NCBI GenBank assembly: GCA_023374045.1
Contig: CM041779.1
Coordinates: 3,100,001 to 3,164,000, forward strand
Origin: Limonium bicolor
Taxonomy: Eukaryota > Streptophyta > Magnoliopsida > Caryophyllales > Plumbaginaceae
Direction of reading: 5' to 3'
Length of the DNA: 64,000 nucleotides
Position numbers and translations under genes: made by a program. Shown piece after piece: positions 11,561 to 22,839 of this stretch (position 1 is its first letter; each line of letters opens with the position of its first letter). The notes under the pieces were generated by a model. It was not told the DNA's origin. It saw only the letters and a list, made by a program, of their open reading frames with translations, and did no database searches.

Positions 11561-13286
11561 CCCTAATTTTGTTTGTTCAAATCGGTTTGAGTCAATTTTG
11601 TGGTGACAAAATTAATCTTCAATGGCTTAAATGGCTAGGTGTCTATACGGTCCTGATAAGGTGCATAGCATCCTGGAATTCTGAAATTTATTCAAACCCT
11701 AAATGAATTTCATAGAAACAGGGAAAATTTAAATTCCACTACTCATGAATAAATGTCGGTCAAGATTTCCCCTGTCCATGTACACATAAACAAGAAGATG
11801 TCTCTATATTTCACGTACAGTAGCCAATAAGTTTCACTAAATTGGGTGCTTCAGTTGTTCACTAATTGGCCAAAAAAACACCCATTATAATTCTGCTTTA
11901 ATTTGGTGGTGGACAGCAGGAATGTTTTGTTTGTTTGTTCTGGTGCGAAAGAGTGAATTGAATATATAACTACTAATCTTGCATAGATCTTGAAGGATGA
12001 TTGGTGTTTAGTACAGAGAATTTCATGACAGATGACGACGACAGAAAGATAGATAGACGTGTGGGTCTTTGCTCTGTTTACCAGCATTCTATACAAGTTT
12101 TTGTTTTTGTGTTTTCTTTTCTCAATGAGGTTCAATTGTGGAGTGTTGGAGTTTGTCCCCATCATTTGACTATTTCGAGCGCATTCGCAGCTTCTTTACA
12201 TCTGTATTCACAACAAAGGGGCGTACGAAGGTGAAGCGTGACAAGTTTTTTTTCAGAAAAAAGGATATCATTGATTTTTTTTTTTTTAAAAAAAGTGCTC
12301 CCCTTTATATTCCATAATCTTCTTACAGTTAAGTTATGGAGTATAAGTTTGTGAACAGGTGGAACCAGCTTTAATATCTGGAGCTTGTATATTCTTTGTA
12401 GTATCATACAATTTGTTGAAGTAGACGTCATATAATGGTAGGTGTTTCTAATCATATGTCTCTATTAGGACACAATAGGTGTTCGATCTCAAACTTTTAA
12501 CATTGGGATGAATGACCTTTCTGATATGTGGAACCCTTAGATTAAATTCACTATCTTCTTCTTCTCCAATTCAGAAAATAATTAATCGTCATCTGACTTG
12601 TATCTTGGTCATTACTAGTCAAACCCATGTATGGCCTTTTTTACCACATGACTTGGTTCATGCATGCTTTCGTCAATGAACACCTAAATTTCAGCTTCTT
12701 TTTTGTACTTAACTAGCATAGTCTGCAGAACTTCATCGCCAAAAATCTCTACCAGTTCAGTTCATCCAAACATTATTATTATGTTCAAATGCATTAATAT
12801 CTGCAATTATTATGAAACCTGACTACAAAATTTGATTGAATGAGTACGCATACTAAAACGTTGAATACAAGAACTAACTTCCAATACATATATCCATTGA
12901 TTTGATTCTCAGTCAGGTCCTAGACGCGGAAACATCATTTGTGGAAACAAAAATACTTGCAGTCTATAATTCTTATCGGTATTTCTCTTGATTCTGCATA
13001 CAAATACATTATGTATCTATTGTTTGTATACCTGTTATGTTATCCGAGTTAATGAGTATGTGTTAATGCGGTGTTCATCCATTACGGTTCGGAAACCATC
13101 ATGACTTTGTTCTGTCTAACCCTTTTTGCACATCTTCAAAACAATTCATGAATATTTATAGAGCCATCCTTCGCATTTTTATTTTATTGTCGTTATTTTA
13201 AATTTCCCTTTTGTGGTTATGTTTGTTTGTGGTTATGTTTGTATTTTCTTTTGTTTTAATTATTTTTACTGTTTTCATTTAGAAAA
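11561..13286. other. CACTA-2 interior, no gene seen; T-rich leader at the right
   Basis: AT-rich sequence without a credible gene. The last 120 bases are T- and GTT-rich and resemble the T-rich leader before the PTP ORF at 61210. Confidence 0.35.
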
Positions 13287-14453
13287 TGAAACCCGGTCAA
13301 AACGTTTCTACCAAGTGGTAAAGTGTGGCATCATCCAGCCAGAACCCAGAGAGAGGGGTCATCTGTGTCGGCCTCGGACGTGAACAACAATTGATTGCTG
13401 GCATCTTCGTTAGCGAAGATGCCAAACAATGGTTCCATAGCACGCGACGTAGAGAAATAGTGCAGGAGAGAAAGGTTGACTAGAGTATCATCGATGACCT
13501 TCAGTTGCAGCCACTCTTTGACGAGTTGGGTTGGGGGCACATTCTAAGTATAGGTGGCGAATTCTACCCGGACCTCATTAGAGAGTTTTATGCCAATGCT
13601 GAAATCACTAAGTTAAATGAGGTCATCTCTTATGTCAGAGGACGGAAAATTCGGATCGACAAACATACCTTCATGAAGCTCTTGGATCTCCCTCGTGATG
13701 ATTTTCGTCGCTCGTCATACATAGACTACCCGGTCCGCATGAAACACCGCAGCGTTATTTGGATTCACTCCCGACCATCAATAGGAAGAAGAATCTCTCA
13801 GGGACGGAATCCAGGGTCACAATGACGCCAAATATGATTCAAGATCCTGTCCAGCGGTCATCCTTGCTCTGCTCCGCCACAACATACTGCCTCGGGAAAG
13901 CAAAGATATGAACGCCACCGATTGTTTCATGATCGACTATGTGGTAGATCCTGACCCCAACGCTATTTTCTCCCTATCTGGCATGATGATGGTCCACCTT
14001 ATTCATATGATTGAGAAGAAGGCCACACAACATCTGGGCTTTCCTTTCATCATTTAGACTCAAATTGATAAGGTGGGGGTTGACATAGAGAGAGGTGCCG
14101 AGTCCTCCCATGGACACTATTGGTCCACACGCACTCAGAAGGATGAGCTTCACAAGAACAGCAGATGGCTGGCAAAGATTCAGTCCGCCCAGAGCACGGA
14201 GTCTTCTTCGGGGGCATCAACACACAGTGGAAATTCTGCTACAACTGCCTCAATTCCTGCTCTATCCCCGCCACAGTCTAGCGCTGTCACTCGCGAGGAG
14301 TTTGAGGCGTACCAACGCCAGGTGGAGGCGTACCAGCGCCAGGTGGAGGCGGAGATGCAGCGCCTACGGGATGAGGTGCGGACGGGTGGTCAACCCTCCA
14401 CAGTAGTGTCCTCTTGGGTTCTTCTCCAAAAAAACAATTTACATTCGCCATGA
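13287..14453 (+). pseudogene. Decayed PTP-type retroelement ORF (putative plant transposon protein domain)
   Basis: The function of this family is unknown. It is found in plant retroelements. The core at about 13500-13720 reads LFDELGWGHILSIGG, then YPDLIREFYANAEI, YVRGRKIRIDKHTFMKLLDL. These align with LFARLGLSMIL, SPDLVREFYANARAG and YVRHRPVEVTPSTFTSFLHI in the intact ORF at 61210. Further matching text continues in other frames to about 14060. The tail at 14280-14390 has a coiled-coil repeat (EEFEAYQRQVEAYQRQVEAE). Several stops (for example near 13317 and 13483) and frameshifts show decay. No LTRs were found around it, so it is a fragment within CACTA-2. Confidence 0.75.
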
Positions 14454-14844
14454 CACTTGACCAAAGTCTATTCCTAGAATCCTGCATAGTTTGTAGTAGT
14501 TTGTTCTTTTTCATCCTGTTAGAATTTAGAAATTTTCAAAGACCCGGCTAAATTTATGGCTACATTCCGTATTCCATATTTACGGTGTTTGTGGTTTTTG
14601 TTTGGTATCCCTGTTTCTTCTTAGTATTTGGATCATTGTTTTAGTGTTTTGTGCTTAATGACAAGCAATGTTTCTGCCAGTGTGAAAGCACATTTTGATC
14701 TTATGTGGTGGTTTGTGTGTTTTTTACACAATATGTAGATTGTGCCTCTGTCTATGTGCAGTTTGAGGTGTTTTAGATGTGGCAGCAGGTTAACCAAGAT
14801 GAGTTTGCTGGAATTCAAAGATTGATAACTTCTGACTTTGCAGA

Positions 14845-15518
14845 TAGTTTGTGCGAAGAGATCTTTCTTACGGGAAGTGAAGGGCATTTGCTTGAAGAGG
14901 CCAAATCTATCAATCTTTCCCTTACATAACTTGGAAAATGTATAATGCGCTAGCAGAGAATGCTCCACATATTCCCACTAGAGAATCAGAGCTTACAAGA
15001 ATTTCGTATTCATTTAGAGGTCTATTGTGTTATTCTGATGTTAACTAACATTTATGTTTCTATGATTATTATCCCTAGAGAAAAAGGAAACTGCTAGTTT
15101 CTCTCTCTTCTCTCTGTGTGCCTCTCTGTCCATGTATACACATGGCTTGCATCTTTAATCAATGCTGGGATGTTGATTATCCGATTATTTATGCCTCTTG
15201 TGAGTGTCAAAATGTGTATGTTGATGAAAAGGTTGTACATCAGTTCCTAATTTGAAAGTGGTCTAATAAGATGGACATCACTTGAATGTCTTATGGTAAA
15301 TATCTCCATCTAGTATGAGGATATATAATGTAATTACAGTTTCTAGGGGAAACGAAATGACAGTGTTAAAGTCTTCAAGTTACTGTGCTGTTTATGAAAT
15401 GTTACCAAATCATCGTTTTTTTCCAATAGGGTAAGTGAGGACCTCACTTATAATAACTGTTGGTCCTTCAGCAAGAAACTATGCGAAATCGACAAGCACT
15501 GTACTGTTTGCACAGCGG
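14845..15518 (+). pseudogene. Captured kinesin motor-domain gene fragment (two exons and intron)
   Basis: Kinesins are microtubule motors. The first exon (about 14845-15015, after a TTTGCAG acceptor) reads TGSEGHLLEEAKSINLSLT, a TAA, LGKC, then after a one-base loss NALAENAPHIPTRESELTRI. This is the switch II to alpha-4/alpha-5 part of a motor domain and resembles the armadillo-repeat kinesin (ARK, KIN-U) group. An intron of about 410 bp follows. The second exon (about 15430-15518) reads TSLIITVGPSARNYAKSTST and VLFAQR, the next part of the same domain, and ends at a GTGAGT donor. Stops and a deletion make it nonfunctional. Retained introns mean genomic DNA was captured, not cDNA. It lies inside CACTA-2 on the strand opposite to the transposon genes. 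Confidence 0.88.
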
Positions 15519-15619
15519 GTGAGTAGAATTGTGAGGTGACACTACTCATTTTTTTTGTGTGATATCAATTACTAGTGCAAGCAACATTCAGATTACTTGC
15601 AATATCAGCAAACACTTAG

Positions 15620-15715
15620 GTGTGTTCACTTCGAGGCGAGGAAATGAAATGGAATTAAGAAAGGGAATAGAAAGGAAAGGAAATAGATTCCCCCAAATCA
15701 AGAAGTGTGTTTGAT
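15620..15715 (+). repeat. MITE fragment related to the element at 59127
   Basis: The text AAATGGAATT, AAAGGGAATAGAAAGG and GATTCCC follows a GTGTTCACTTC start, similar in order to the left arm of the TTAA-flanked MITE at 59127-59549. The right arm is absent. Confidence 0.4.
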
Positions 15716-16619
15716 TCTGCACGGAAACGTAATAGAATTCTCAATGATTCTTTGTTGTTATTTGTTTCAAAACAGAGAAGTGTTAATACTTATTTACATT
15801 ACGAATAATATATGAATATTTATCTATTTATATGTAACATCAACTAATATTTATATAAATTATATAGAAAATATAAATAGTTTTTTAGTATAATGATATT
15901 ATTAATATTTATATAGATTATATACAATATATATATTATATATAAAATTTTAAAATTTTCTAATATATATATTTTTTAATTTTATAGTATCAAGTTATAA
16001 AGAATATTTATTATTATATATATTTTGTATAATATTTATTTAAATTGTAATATATAAATAAATATTTACATTAATTATATATAGTGTATTAATATTTTTT
16101 AATTTTATAGTATTTAAATTATATATAATTTTTATTCAAATATTTAATTAAATTTTAAATAATGTATATAAATATTTTACATTATATAATGTATTTTATT
16201 TAAATTTAGAAACAATATATATTTTTTATTTTTATATCATTTAAAGTATAAATAATATTTATTAATATTAATATATTTAATATTTTCATATTTATTTAAA
16301 CTATAAATATATGTAAATGCTTATATATATTAATATTTATTTAAATATCTTAATAAAATATATATTATTGGAGGATAAATTATTATCATGATAATAATGT
16401 TGTAATTAACATTGTTGCTTGGCTGGTTAACCATTTATGAAATCCATAGTTTCCAAGTTATGGTGGATTTTTGTAAATTAATACTCATACTCATACTTCC
16501 GCATACTTATCTTTATACATTAATCTTGGGTAATGTCTTAAAAATATATCTTTCATGATATAAATGGTGTGTTTTTTGTAATTATATAGTTATCACACAT
16601 TAAGGTTATAAGAGAATTA
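15716..16619. other. Extremely AT-rich spacer
   Basis: Nearly pure A and T at 15790-16390, with many TATATA and ATATTTA runs and no ORF. It lies just inside the right subterminal array of CACTA-2. Confidence 0.6.
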
Positions 16620-17229
16620 TAATTTTGCTACCGCATAAAAATATTAGCTGTAATTTCTTATAATGTAGCACAATGTCGACAACAAGAATCTTATTAACAT
16701 CATTACTCAGTAGCAATTTCATAATTTAAGATAGTAATAATTTTTGTGCTTGTTAAAAATATTTGCTACCATCGCCCAAATAGTAGCAGAACAACGTGGT
16801 CAAATGTCAGTAGCAATTTCAATATTTTAGCTTATCTATTTGGTAGTAGCAACTTTAGTAGCAATTTAGCTACTAGTTATAATATTTTCGCTACTGTTGA
16901 TTTAATAGTAGCACAATAACTATCATGATTGAATTAGACACATCCATCAATAGCTATTTCTTAATTTAGCTACCGACCTGGTAGCTAAATTGTTATTACT
17001 AAGAGAACCAAGATGAAATTAAAAAGAGCTACTACTTATGGTAGCAGTATTGTCAAGCGGTAGCGATTTCGCTACTGTTTAAAAATTTTAGCTACTGTTG
17101 CCGTTGTTGTAGCAAAATAGACACCACTATGTTAGTACCATTAAAAATCAGTAGCAATCTTTGTAAGTAGCTACCAATATATGGGCGGTAGCTAATTATC
17201 GGTAGCTAAATCTCATTTTTCTTGTAGTG
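16620..17229. repeat. CACTA-2 right subterminal repeat array and terminal inverted repeat
   Basis: Many TAGCTAC and GTAGCAA units lie in both orientations. The last 29 bases are the inverted copy of 2516-2544 with two mismatches. The element ends TTCTTGTAGTG at 17229. Confidence 0.9.
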
Positions 17230-19430
17230 GTAGTATGATGTCTGGTTGTGTCATAGTATAAAATATTATTGTGTTATTTGTGTATATGACGATAAGTGAA
17301 ATACAAAGATAAAAAGTTAGTTATTAGTTGTCTGTAATAGTAGGTGAAGTGAAGAATGCGTGTGTGTATGTGTTGAAAGTAGTAGCTTGTGTGAGCAAGT
17401 GAATATGAAAGTTGTAAACGCAAAGTAAAAATAATCAAATTTTGTAGTGAGTTTAGAAGAAAGAAATAGTAAAGAAGAAAGAGTGTATAAAGTAATGAGT
17501 GAGCAGAATGATGATTATAGTAGATAAAAGTAGTAAAAAAGTGTAGAAATGATAAGTAGAAAAAGTGCTAGTAAAAAGAGTGGAAGACCCTGAAGTAGTG
17601 TAAGAAGTTAAATGCGTAGTAAAAGTGTTAGCGTAGTAATAGACAAGTGTGTGTAGGGGGTGAAAATTTCGTATGTATGCGTTAAGTTGATTTCTGTGAA
17701 GTGTTAAGTGGTAAACAATTATATGTGCAACATGAAAGATGTAATGTAAGTGTAAAAAAGAGTAGAACGTTTCGTAGTGTATAATTGAATAAGAGCGTGA
17801 ACAAGCAGTCATAGTAGAAAAATATTGTAGTAGGTGAGGTATTAGCCGTTTTAGTAGCGGTTTGAAGTAGAGGTGAGAGAATGTATTTATATATATATAT
17901 ATATATGAGTATTGTATAGTCGTTAAGTTTAATATAAAATTATTCTAATTGATCTGAATGTTGTTCAATCTTTATGCGTTGCCTCTGTAGAGATTGGTGT
18001 TGCTACACAAGTCTCGCACGCCCGATTGAGAAGAGGGGCTGAAAACAATTCATTTATGAACCGGTATTTTTTTTTAATTTAACTCTTCATTCTCTTCATC
18101 TCTTCACTCACTGTAATATAATCTAACTTATCATTTTTCTCTTTTGTGTCTCTACAGATAAATACTTAAGGAGCTTCTTTACCATTTGATGGTAGATTGA
18201 AAGCGGAGCGGAGAGCAATTCATTTTCGAACCGGTAATATAATCTAACTTATCATTTTTCTCTTTTGTACTTTGTATTTGATTTCCACAAATTATTGGAA
18301 TTTCGTTTGATGAATGAATTTGGTATATATTAGTTTGGTTTATGATTGAAATTTGTGTTGTTGAATAATTGGTGAATGCTTAATAATAGATAGTTGTGTC
18401 TTTTTTTACTTTGTATTTGATTTCCACAAATTATTAAAATTTGGTTTGATGGATAAAGTTGGTATTAGTTTGATTTGTGATGGAAATTTGTGTTGATGAA
18501 TGGTTGGTGAATGCTTAATAATAAGCATGGGATAGGTAAAATTATGCAAAAGTCATGCCGTTTTTTTTTAAATCTCTTCGTAATTAATATTGTTTGATGT
18601 ATGTGTATATGTCTAACAATATCTAATTTTTTTTATCAGGTCTCACTACATTCAAGTCCGTGAATCACCTCTCTTGTTTCCCGCCTTCTTCCATTACTGT
18701 TCCTCTTTCCTCCTCTGTGCACAAGTAAGTAACTAAACCTTATTTTTTTTTAATAAATGCAATTATGTATTTAAATATAAGTGCTAGTACATAATTTAGC
18801 TTCATTCCCTATTTGTTGATGCATTTCTTTTTTAATTTATTTTTTGTTGCTCCCTTGCAGAGACATATCAGAAGTGGTATTGCTGCATCTCTCGCACAGA
18901 AGCCTACCTCTCAGGCACCAGTCTCCCCTGTCCATAAATCCTTAAAAAACAAGTACGTATTTAACTCTCGATTCTTTGTTAATCTCTAAACCGGTTTGAA
19001 CTTATACAGTGGAGAATTGAAAGCGTTGATTTGATGATCTGAATTTGCAATTGGTTTTCAGTTAGCTAGTAAAGAATTGATTTATTTTAATTGTTGGTTG
19101 CTGCCATTGTTGGAATGTTTGTGGTTGTGATGACTTTGGTGAGTGCTGAATAATAAGCACGGGATGTGTACAATTATGCAAAGGTCATGCCAATTTTTTG
19201 TAGAAAAAGTATTCGTAATATTGTTTTAAACACCGGTTTCTGTTTTAGAAGTGCAACAATTTCTTAAATTTAAAATGGTAGTTTATTTTGTGTTTGCAAC
19301 CTTAGAGTTAGGCTAGACTAATTGACAATCATCCCAGTCATGCTCCATTAAAAATAAACATGTGCAACTTAATACAGGCCATATTCTACAAAGGCTCTAA
19401 CTCACACCTGTGATCTGTTGCACATGTAGT
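17230..19430 (+). other. CACTA-1 leader intron region, 3' part, with internal duplications
   Basis: No coding ORF. It contains a (TA)n run at about 17889-17906. A block with TTTGTATTTGATTTCCACA and TGCTTAATAATA occurs at about 18268-18390 and again at 18408-18527, with a partial third copy near 19120-19190 (AATAATAAGCACGGGATG). A shorter repeat (GAACCGGTA ... CTAACTTATCATTTTTC) occurs at about 18060-18150 and 18230-18270. Possible small untranslated exons lie at about 18650-18725 and 18860-18950. An AG acceptor lies just before the TNPD start. Confidence 0.5.
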
Positions 19431-22400
19431 ATGGAGCGTGACTGGATGTATGGTGATAGAGGCGAACATTTTGACAAAATGCTGAAGAGTTTTGCAAAGC
19501 TGCAGTGCAACACAAGGACAGGACAAAGGCGGAGAAAATTCCATGTCCTTGTGTTGATTGTGGTGTGGTTAGACATTATTCAAGCATCAACCTCGTACAA
19601 CTCCATGTGAAGACCCGTGGTTTCATGCCACATTATACAAAATGGATTTTTCATGGAGAACGTGTTGAAGATAATGCTTCATCTTCCTACAGTCACGATC
19701 GGTGTAACTCAAGAACCGAGCAGACATTCGATACTACTAACGAGTCAGAACTCCCAAGCGCTTCCGGAGTCAATGTTGACAGTGAGTCGACTTATCATGA
19801 TGAACAAATTGACGAGATGCTTGGTAACGTTGAGGATAACTTTGTCGACCGGCCGGATGAGTATCAAAGGTTGTTGGACGCATCCAAAACGGCGTTGTAT
19901 CCTACTTGCACTAAGTACACGAAATTGACAGCTATATTGAATTTGTTCAACCTGAAGGGAAGATATGGATTGAGTGACAAAGGTTTCACGGCATTCCTCG
20001 AGCTGATTCATGATATGCTACCGGATGAGAACGGTCTCCCTACCACCACGTATGAGGCAAAGAAATGGGTGTGTCCAATGGGAGTAGAGTACAAAAAAAT
20101 TCACGCGTGTCCAAACAACTGTGTGTTGTACAGGGGTGAATACGAACATCTGGACAATTGCCCGAAATGTTCGTTGTCCCGGTATAAGCATAAAGATGGT
20201 GAGTACTCCTCCGTTCAGAAAAAAAGCCCTCCAGCAAAACTTGTTTGGTATTTGCCGATTATACCCAGATTCAAACGGTTGTTTGCGAATCCGAAAGATG
20301 CAAAGAACTTACGATGGCATGCGGAGGGTAGAAAGAGTGATGAGAAACTAAGACATCCAGCAGATGGGCCTCAGTGGAGAAACATCAATAGACGGTAAAG
20401 AACATTTCGGACATGAAGATAGGAATCTGAGGCTTGGGTTATGTACTGATGGAATGAACCCGTACGGCACATTGAGTAGTCAACACAGTACATGGCCTGT
20501 TCTGCTAGTGATCTACAATTTGCCCTCATGGTTGTGTATGAAACGAAAGTACATCATGTTATCTCTCCTGATATCTGGTCCCAAGCAGCCAGGTAATAGC
20601 ATTGATGTGTACCTTGCCCCTCTGATCGACGATCTGAAGCTATGTGGAATGAGGGGACCGTGGTATATGATGCTTATGCAAGAGAGAATTTCACGCTCAA
20701 GGCTTTGTTGTTCTGTACCGTCAATGACTTCCCTGCGTATGGGAACTTGTCCGGTTACACGGTTAAAGGAACATTTGCATGTCCCATTGCGAGGAAGACA
20801 CTTGTTCGGACCGTTTAAAACATTGTGGGAAGAATGTTTATATGTGTCATCGACGTCTTCTCCCCGAAGATCACCCTTATCGAGTAACGAAGAGAAAGTT
20901 GTTCAATGGTCAAGCCGAAACTCGTGTGGCCCGTCTACCTCTGACTCTGAGGAAGTGTACGAAAAGGTTAAGGACATTGCAAATGTATTTGGAAACACAT
21001 CAAAACCGGCGAAAAACATTTGGAAAAAGTGTTCTATCTTTTGGGAACTACCTTATTGGCGTCATATTTCTGTGAGACACTGCTTAGACATCATGCACAT
21101 TGTGAAGAACGTTGGTGAGGCAGTGAGTGGGACTTTACTCAATATACCCGGCAAAACAAAAGACGGATTGAAAATCAGAAAGGACATGCAAACCATGGGT
21201 ATACGAAAGGAGTTACACCCACAAGAGAATGGGAAACGAATCTACCTACCTCCTGCATGCTACACGCTCTCAAAGGCTGAAAAGATTAGTTTCTGCAAAT
21301 GTCTGACTCGGTAAAAGTACCGTCTGGGTACTCTTCAAACTGGAAGAACATTGTATCGATGAAGGATTTAAAACTTTTAGGCATGAAATCTCACGATTAT
21401 CATGTACTGATGTTACATCTTCTTCCGGTCGCAATTCGAGGGATATTGCCATCTGATGTCAGAAATGCTTTAACTCGGTTATGTTTCTTTTTCAACGCTG
21501 TTTGCTCCAAGGCAATTGACGTAACGTCTCTAGATGATCTACAACGTGAAATTGTTATCACATTATGTCAACTTGAGATGTATTTCCCACCATCTTTCTT
21601 TGATATAATGGTACATCTAATTGTGCACATCGTTCGAGAGATACAGTTCTGTGGTCCGGTATACTTACGGTACATGTACCCTTTTGAACGGTACATGGGT
21701 ATTCTGAAAAGTAGAATGAAGAATAGGTATCGACCAGAGGGGAGTATTGTTGAAGCAACAGTGACTGAGGAAGTCACGGAGTTTGTGACCGATTATTTGA
21801 GTGAGGCAGAGTCTATTGGTATCCCAAAACCACGACACTATGGCAGGTTTAAGGGTAAAGGTGTTATTGGTAGAAAGATCGTGCAAGTTTCGCGTCTACT
21901 TATTCATCAAGCACATTTGTTTGTCTTACAACATCTTGAGGTTGTTGAACCTTATTTGGAAACCCATATGGTTGAGTTAAGGCATCAAAATCCTTTGAAA
22001 AACCACATTTGGCTGACAAAAGAACAAAACCGAGTTTTTATCCAATGGTTCAAAGATCATGTGTTGACATTAGCATCATCAGATCCAGAAGCTGTAAGCG
22101 AAGAGATCAGATGTTTGGCAATCGGACCTGAACTAATATTACATCTTTTGAGGGGTATGATATTAGTGGGTATACATACTACACTGCACGCCAAGATGCC
22201 AAATCGATAAACCAGAATAGTGGGGTAAAAATTGAAGCTGCTGCCACTGAGTACCACAGCGGTAACCGATCTCAACCAGTTAGTAATTGGTATTATGGTG
22301 TCATCGAGGACATCTGGGAATAGACTATGACATTGATTCCTTTCTGTTGTTCCGGTGCAAGTGGGTGGACAACCGACGCGGGTACCAAAATGATGGAGGG

Positions 22401-22703
22401 CTTACCATGGTTGATCTTTCACGGTTACACGGTTATAATGATGATCAATTTGTTCTGGGAAAGGATTGCGAGCAAGTGTGGTATGTTGAGGATCCGAAAG
22501 ACTGCAGATGGTCTGTTGTTCTTCCAGGAAGAAGGCCGGTTGTAATCGAAAATGAAAATGAGGATAACGATGAAAATGGGACTGTAGAGGAAACATCCTT
22601 GTTTCCTACTGGATTACCGGATTCGATTGATGATACCGAAAACGATTTGCTCTACGCACGATCAGACCATGATGAGGGTGTTTGGGTAGAAAATATGAAA
22701 TGA
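19431..22703 (+). pseudogene. CACTA-1 TNPD transposase (Transposase_21)
   Basis: This is the catalytic DDE transposase of CACTA elements. The start is ATG 19431 (MERDWMY), the usual opening of the transposase-associated domain, which continues with PCPCVDCG and a His-rich segment. The Transposase_21 core runs from about 20250 (WYLPIIPRFKRLFANPKDAK) through LGLCTDGMNPYGTLSSQHST and VYLAPLIDDLKL to HCLDIMHIVKNV near 21090. DUF4218 follows at about 21385-21760 (SHDYHVLMLHLLPVAIRGIL, YPFERYMGILKSRMKNRYRP). DUF4216 lies at about 22240-22540 (YYGVIEDIWE, FLLFRCKWVDN), with an acidic tail to 22703. The main coding region is intronless. Frame changes near 19510, 20390, 21300, 22260 and 22318 break it into five ORFs, so it is inactive as read. 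Confidence 0.93.
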
Positions 22704-22839
22704 TTTATGTTTTTGTACGTTCAGGTAATGTTGTTAGTAGAATGTAGACTGTAATATCATCTTAACTGTTATTGTTATGCATCATAGTATTTATGTTATG
22801 AGTTTAACTGATGAAAATGCTTTATGATTTTTTTTGCAG

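Larger units (their letters stand above)
2516..17229 (-). mobile_element. CACTA-2: second CACTA transposon nested in CACTA-1
   Basis: The ends begin CACTACAAGA. The outer 29 bases at each end match as inverted repeats with two mismatches. Both ends hold many short TAGC-type subterminal motifs. The flanks are TTA (2513-2515) and GTA (17230-17232), a 3-bp duplication with one mismatch. The transposon genes run on the minus strand: only the TNPD tail (8602-9350), followed by TNPA (6557 down to about 4530). The catalytic Transposase_21 core is missing, so it is defective. The remaining 14.7 kb contains captured or inserted sequence: PTP retroelement ORF, kinesin fragment and tandem repeats. Confidence 0.92.

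Noticed and set aside
17453..17812. 119-codon minus-strand ORF, Thr/Ser/His/Phe-rich
   Set aside because: It comes from low-complexity AGTAG/AAGTG-rich intron sequence of CACTA-1; no family or conserved motif is visible.
19431..22703. Active CACTA-1 transposase
   Set aside because: At least four frame changes interrupt the coding text. Assembly errors cannot be excluded, but as read the gene is broken.
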